Source: Sweltsa coloradensis
Taxonomy: Eukaryota > Arthropoda > Insecta > Plecoptera > Chloroperlidae
Length of the DNA: 64,000 bases
Reading direction: 5' to 3'
NCBI GenBank assembly: GCA_024449915.1
Contig: JAMZAV010001824.1
Location: 83,028 to 147,027 of the forward strand
Shown: positions 63,746 to 64,000 of the stretch, in pieces
How the letters are laid out: every line of letters begins with the position of its first letter
Numbering within the stretch: the first letter of the stretch is position 1
The notes under the pieces: model-generated
The model's database searches: none
The model's input: only the letters and a program-made list of their open reading frames with translations
Told to the model about the DNA's origin: nothing
Program-made: the position numbers and the translations under genes

Positions 63746-64000
63746 ACGTGAGAAATAAGGGGGCTTCAACCGGTAAGGTCATATTGCGCCGCTGTGATAT
63801 TAAATTAATTGCAATAAGTTTGTGGTGTTTTTTGATGGTTAAATTGTTCTAAGTTTAAAAACAAATGAAAATAACAGAGATCAATTAACAATAGCGAAAC
63901 AATATATTTTTATTTTTTTGAAAAACAAAATGTTAATCTAATAAATTCAGTTTGGTTCAACAAATTTAGAACTTTGTCGCAATTTCATGGTATATGAATT
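63746..64000 (-). mobile_element. Family B copy, runs off the window
   Basis: TTCACGTGAGAAATAAGGG to ACTTTGTCGCAATTTCATGG. Confidence 0.7.

Overview
This window is animal, most likely marine-invertebrate, intergenic DNA built almost entirely of transposable elements. The evidence is the mix of element classes: Jockey, CR1 and RTE-type LINEs, Penelope-like elements with GIY-YIG domains, tRNA-headed SINEs, long-TIR DNA transposons and MITEs. Microsatellites are present and no operon, intact host gene or functional RNA gene can be supported. I cannot name the species. Sequence quality is uneven: about 3.5-6.9 kb and 19.4-29.2 kb carry many homopolymer runs, as in an unpolished consensus, so breaks there may be technical.

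Layout. 0-8.7 kb: a CR1-like LINE on the minus strand, split by a 7.16-kb element with ~260-bp inverted ends and a 3-bp target duplication. 8.7-9.9 kb: the longest intact ORF (399 aa, plus strand), probably a LINE ORF1. 9.9-16.15 kb: a nearly full-length but decayed Jockey-type LINE on the minus strand (5' region, ORF1 with zinc knuckle, ORF2 with endonuclease, RT and RNase H, 3' tail). 17.2-18.8 kb: a Penelope-like 3' end next to a CR1 RT. 19.4-29.2 kb: degraded consensus with recognisable repeat copies. 29-64 kb: a long array of short modules interrupted by larger insertions.

The array is the dominant structure. Family A (~370 bp, about 40 copies) has a head resembling tRNA-Ser(GCU), a chain of hairpins, and a tail similar to that of family B. 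Family B is the 3' end of the Jockey-type LINE, over 20 copies. Every A and B copy seen is in the same orientation (element sense on the minus strand). They alternate, and further modules (E, F) sit between them in a recurring order, so the array looks amplified in blocks rather than built only by independent insertions. The model that fits best is a SINE (A) mobilised by its partner LINE (B) through a shared 3' tail.

The main larger insertions in the array are: an Academ-like transposon at 33,987-38,282 with ~1-kb inverted arms and a broken gene for a FEN/XPG-like nuclease with a C-terminal cysteine-rich domain; a 595-bp mariner-type MITE inside it; a 1.19-kb CCCAGCAAAC-ended element with a 163-bp satellite at 42.3-43.5 kb; a 482-bp foldback at 49.8 kb; and a second Penelope-like element at 53 kb. 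The features that most deserve a second look are the compensatory base changes in the family A hairpins and the nuclease-bearing long-TIR element.
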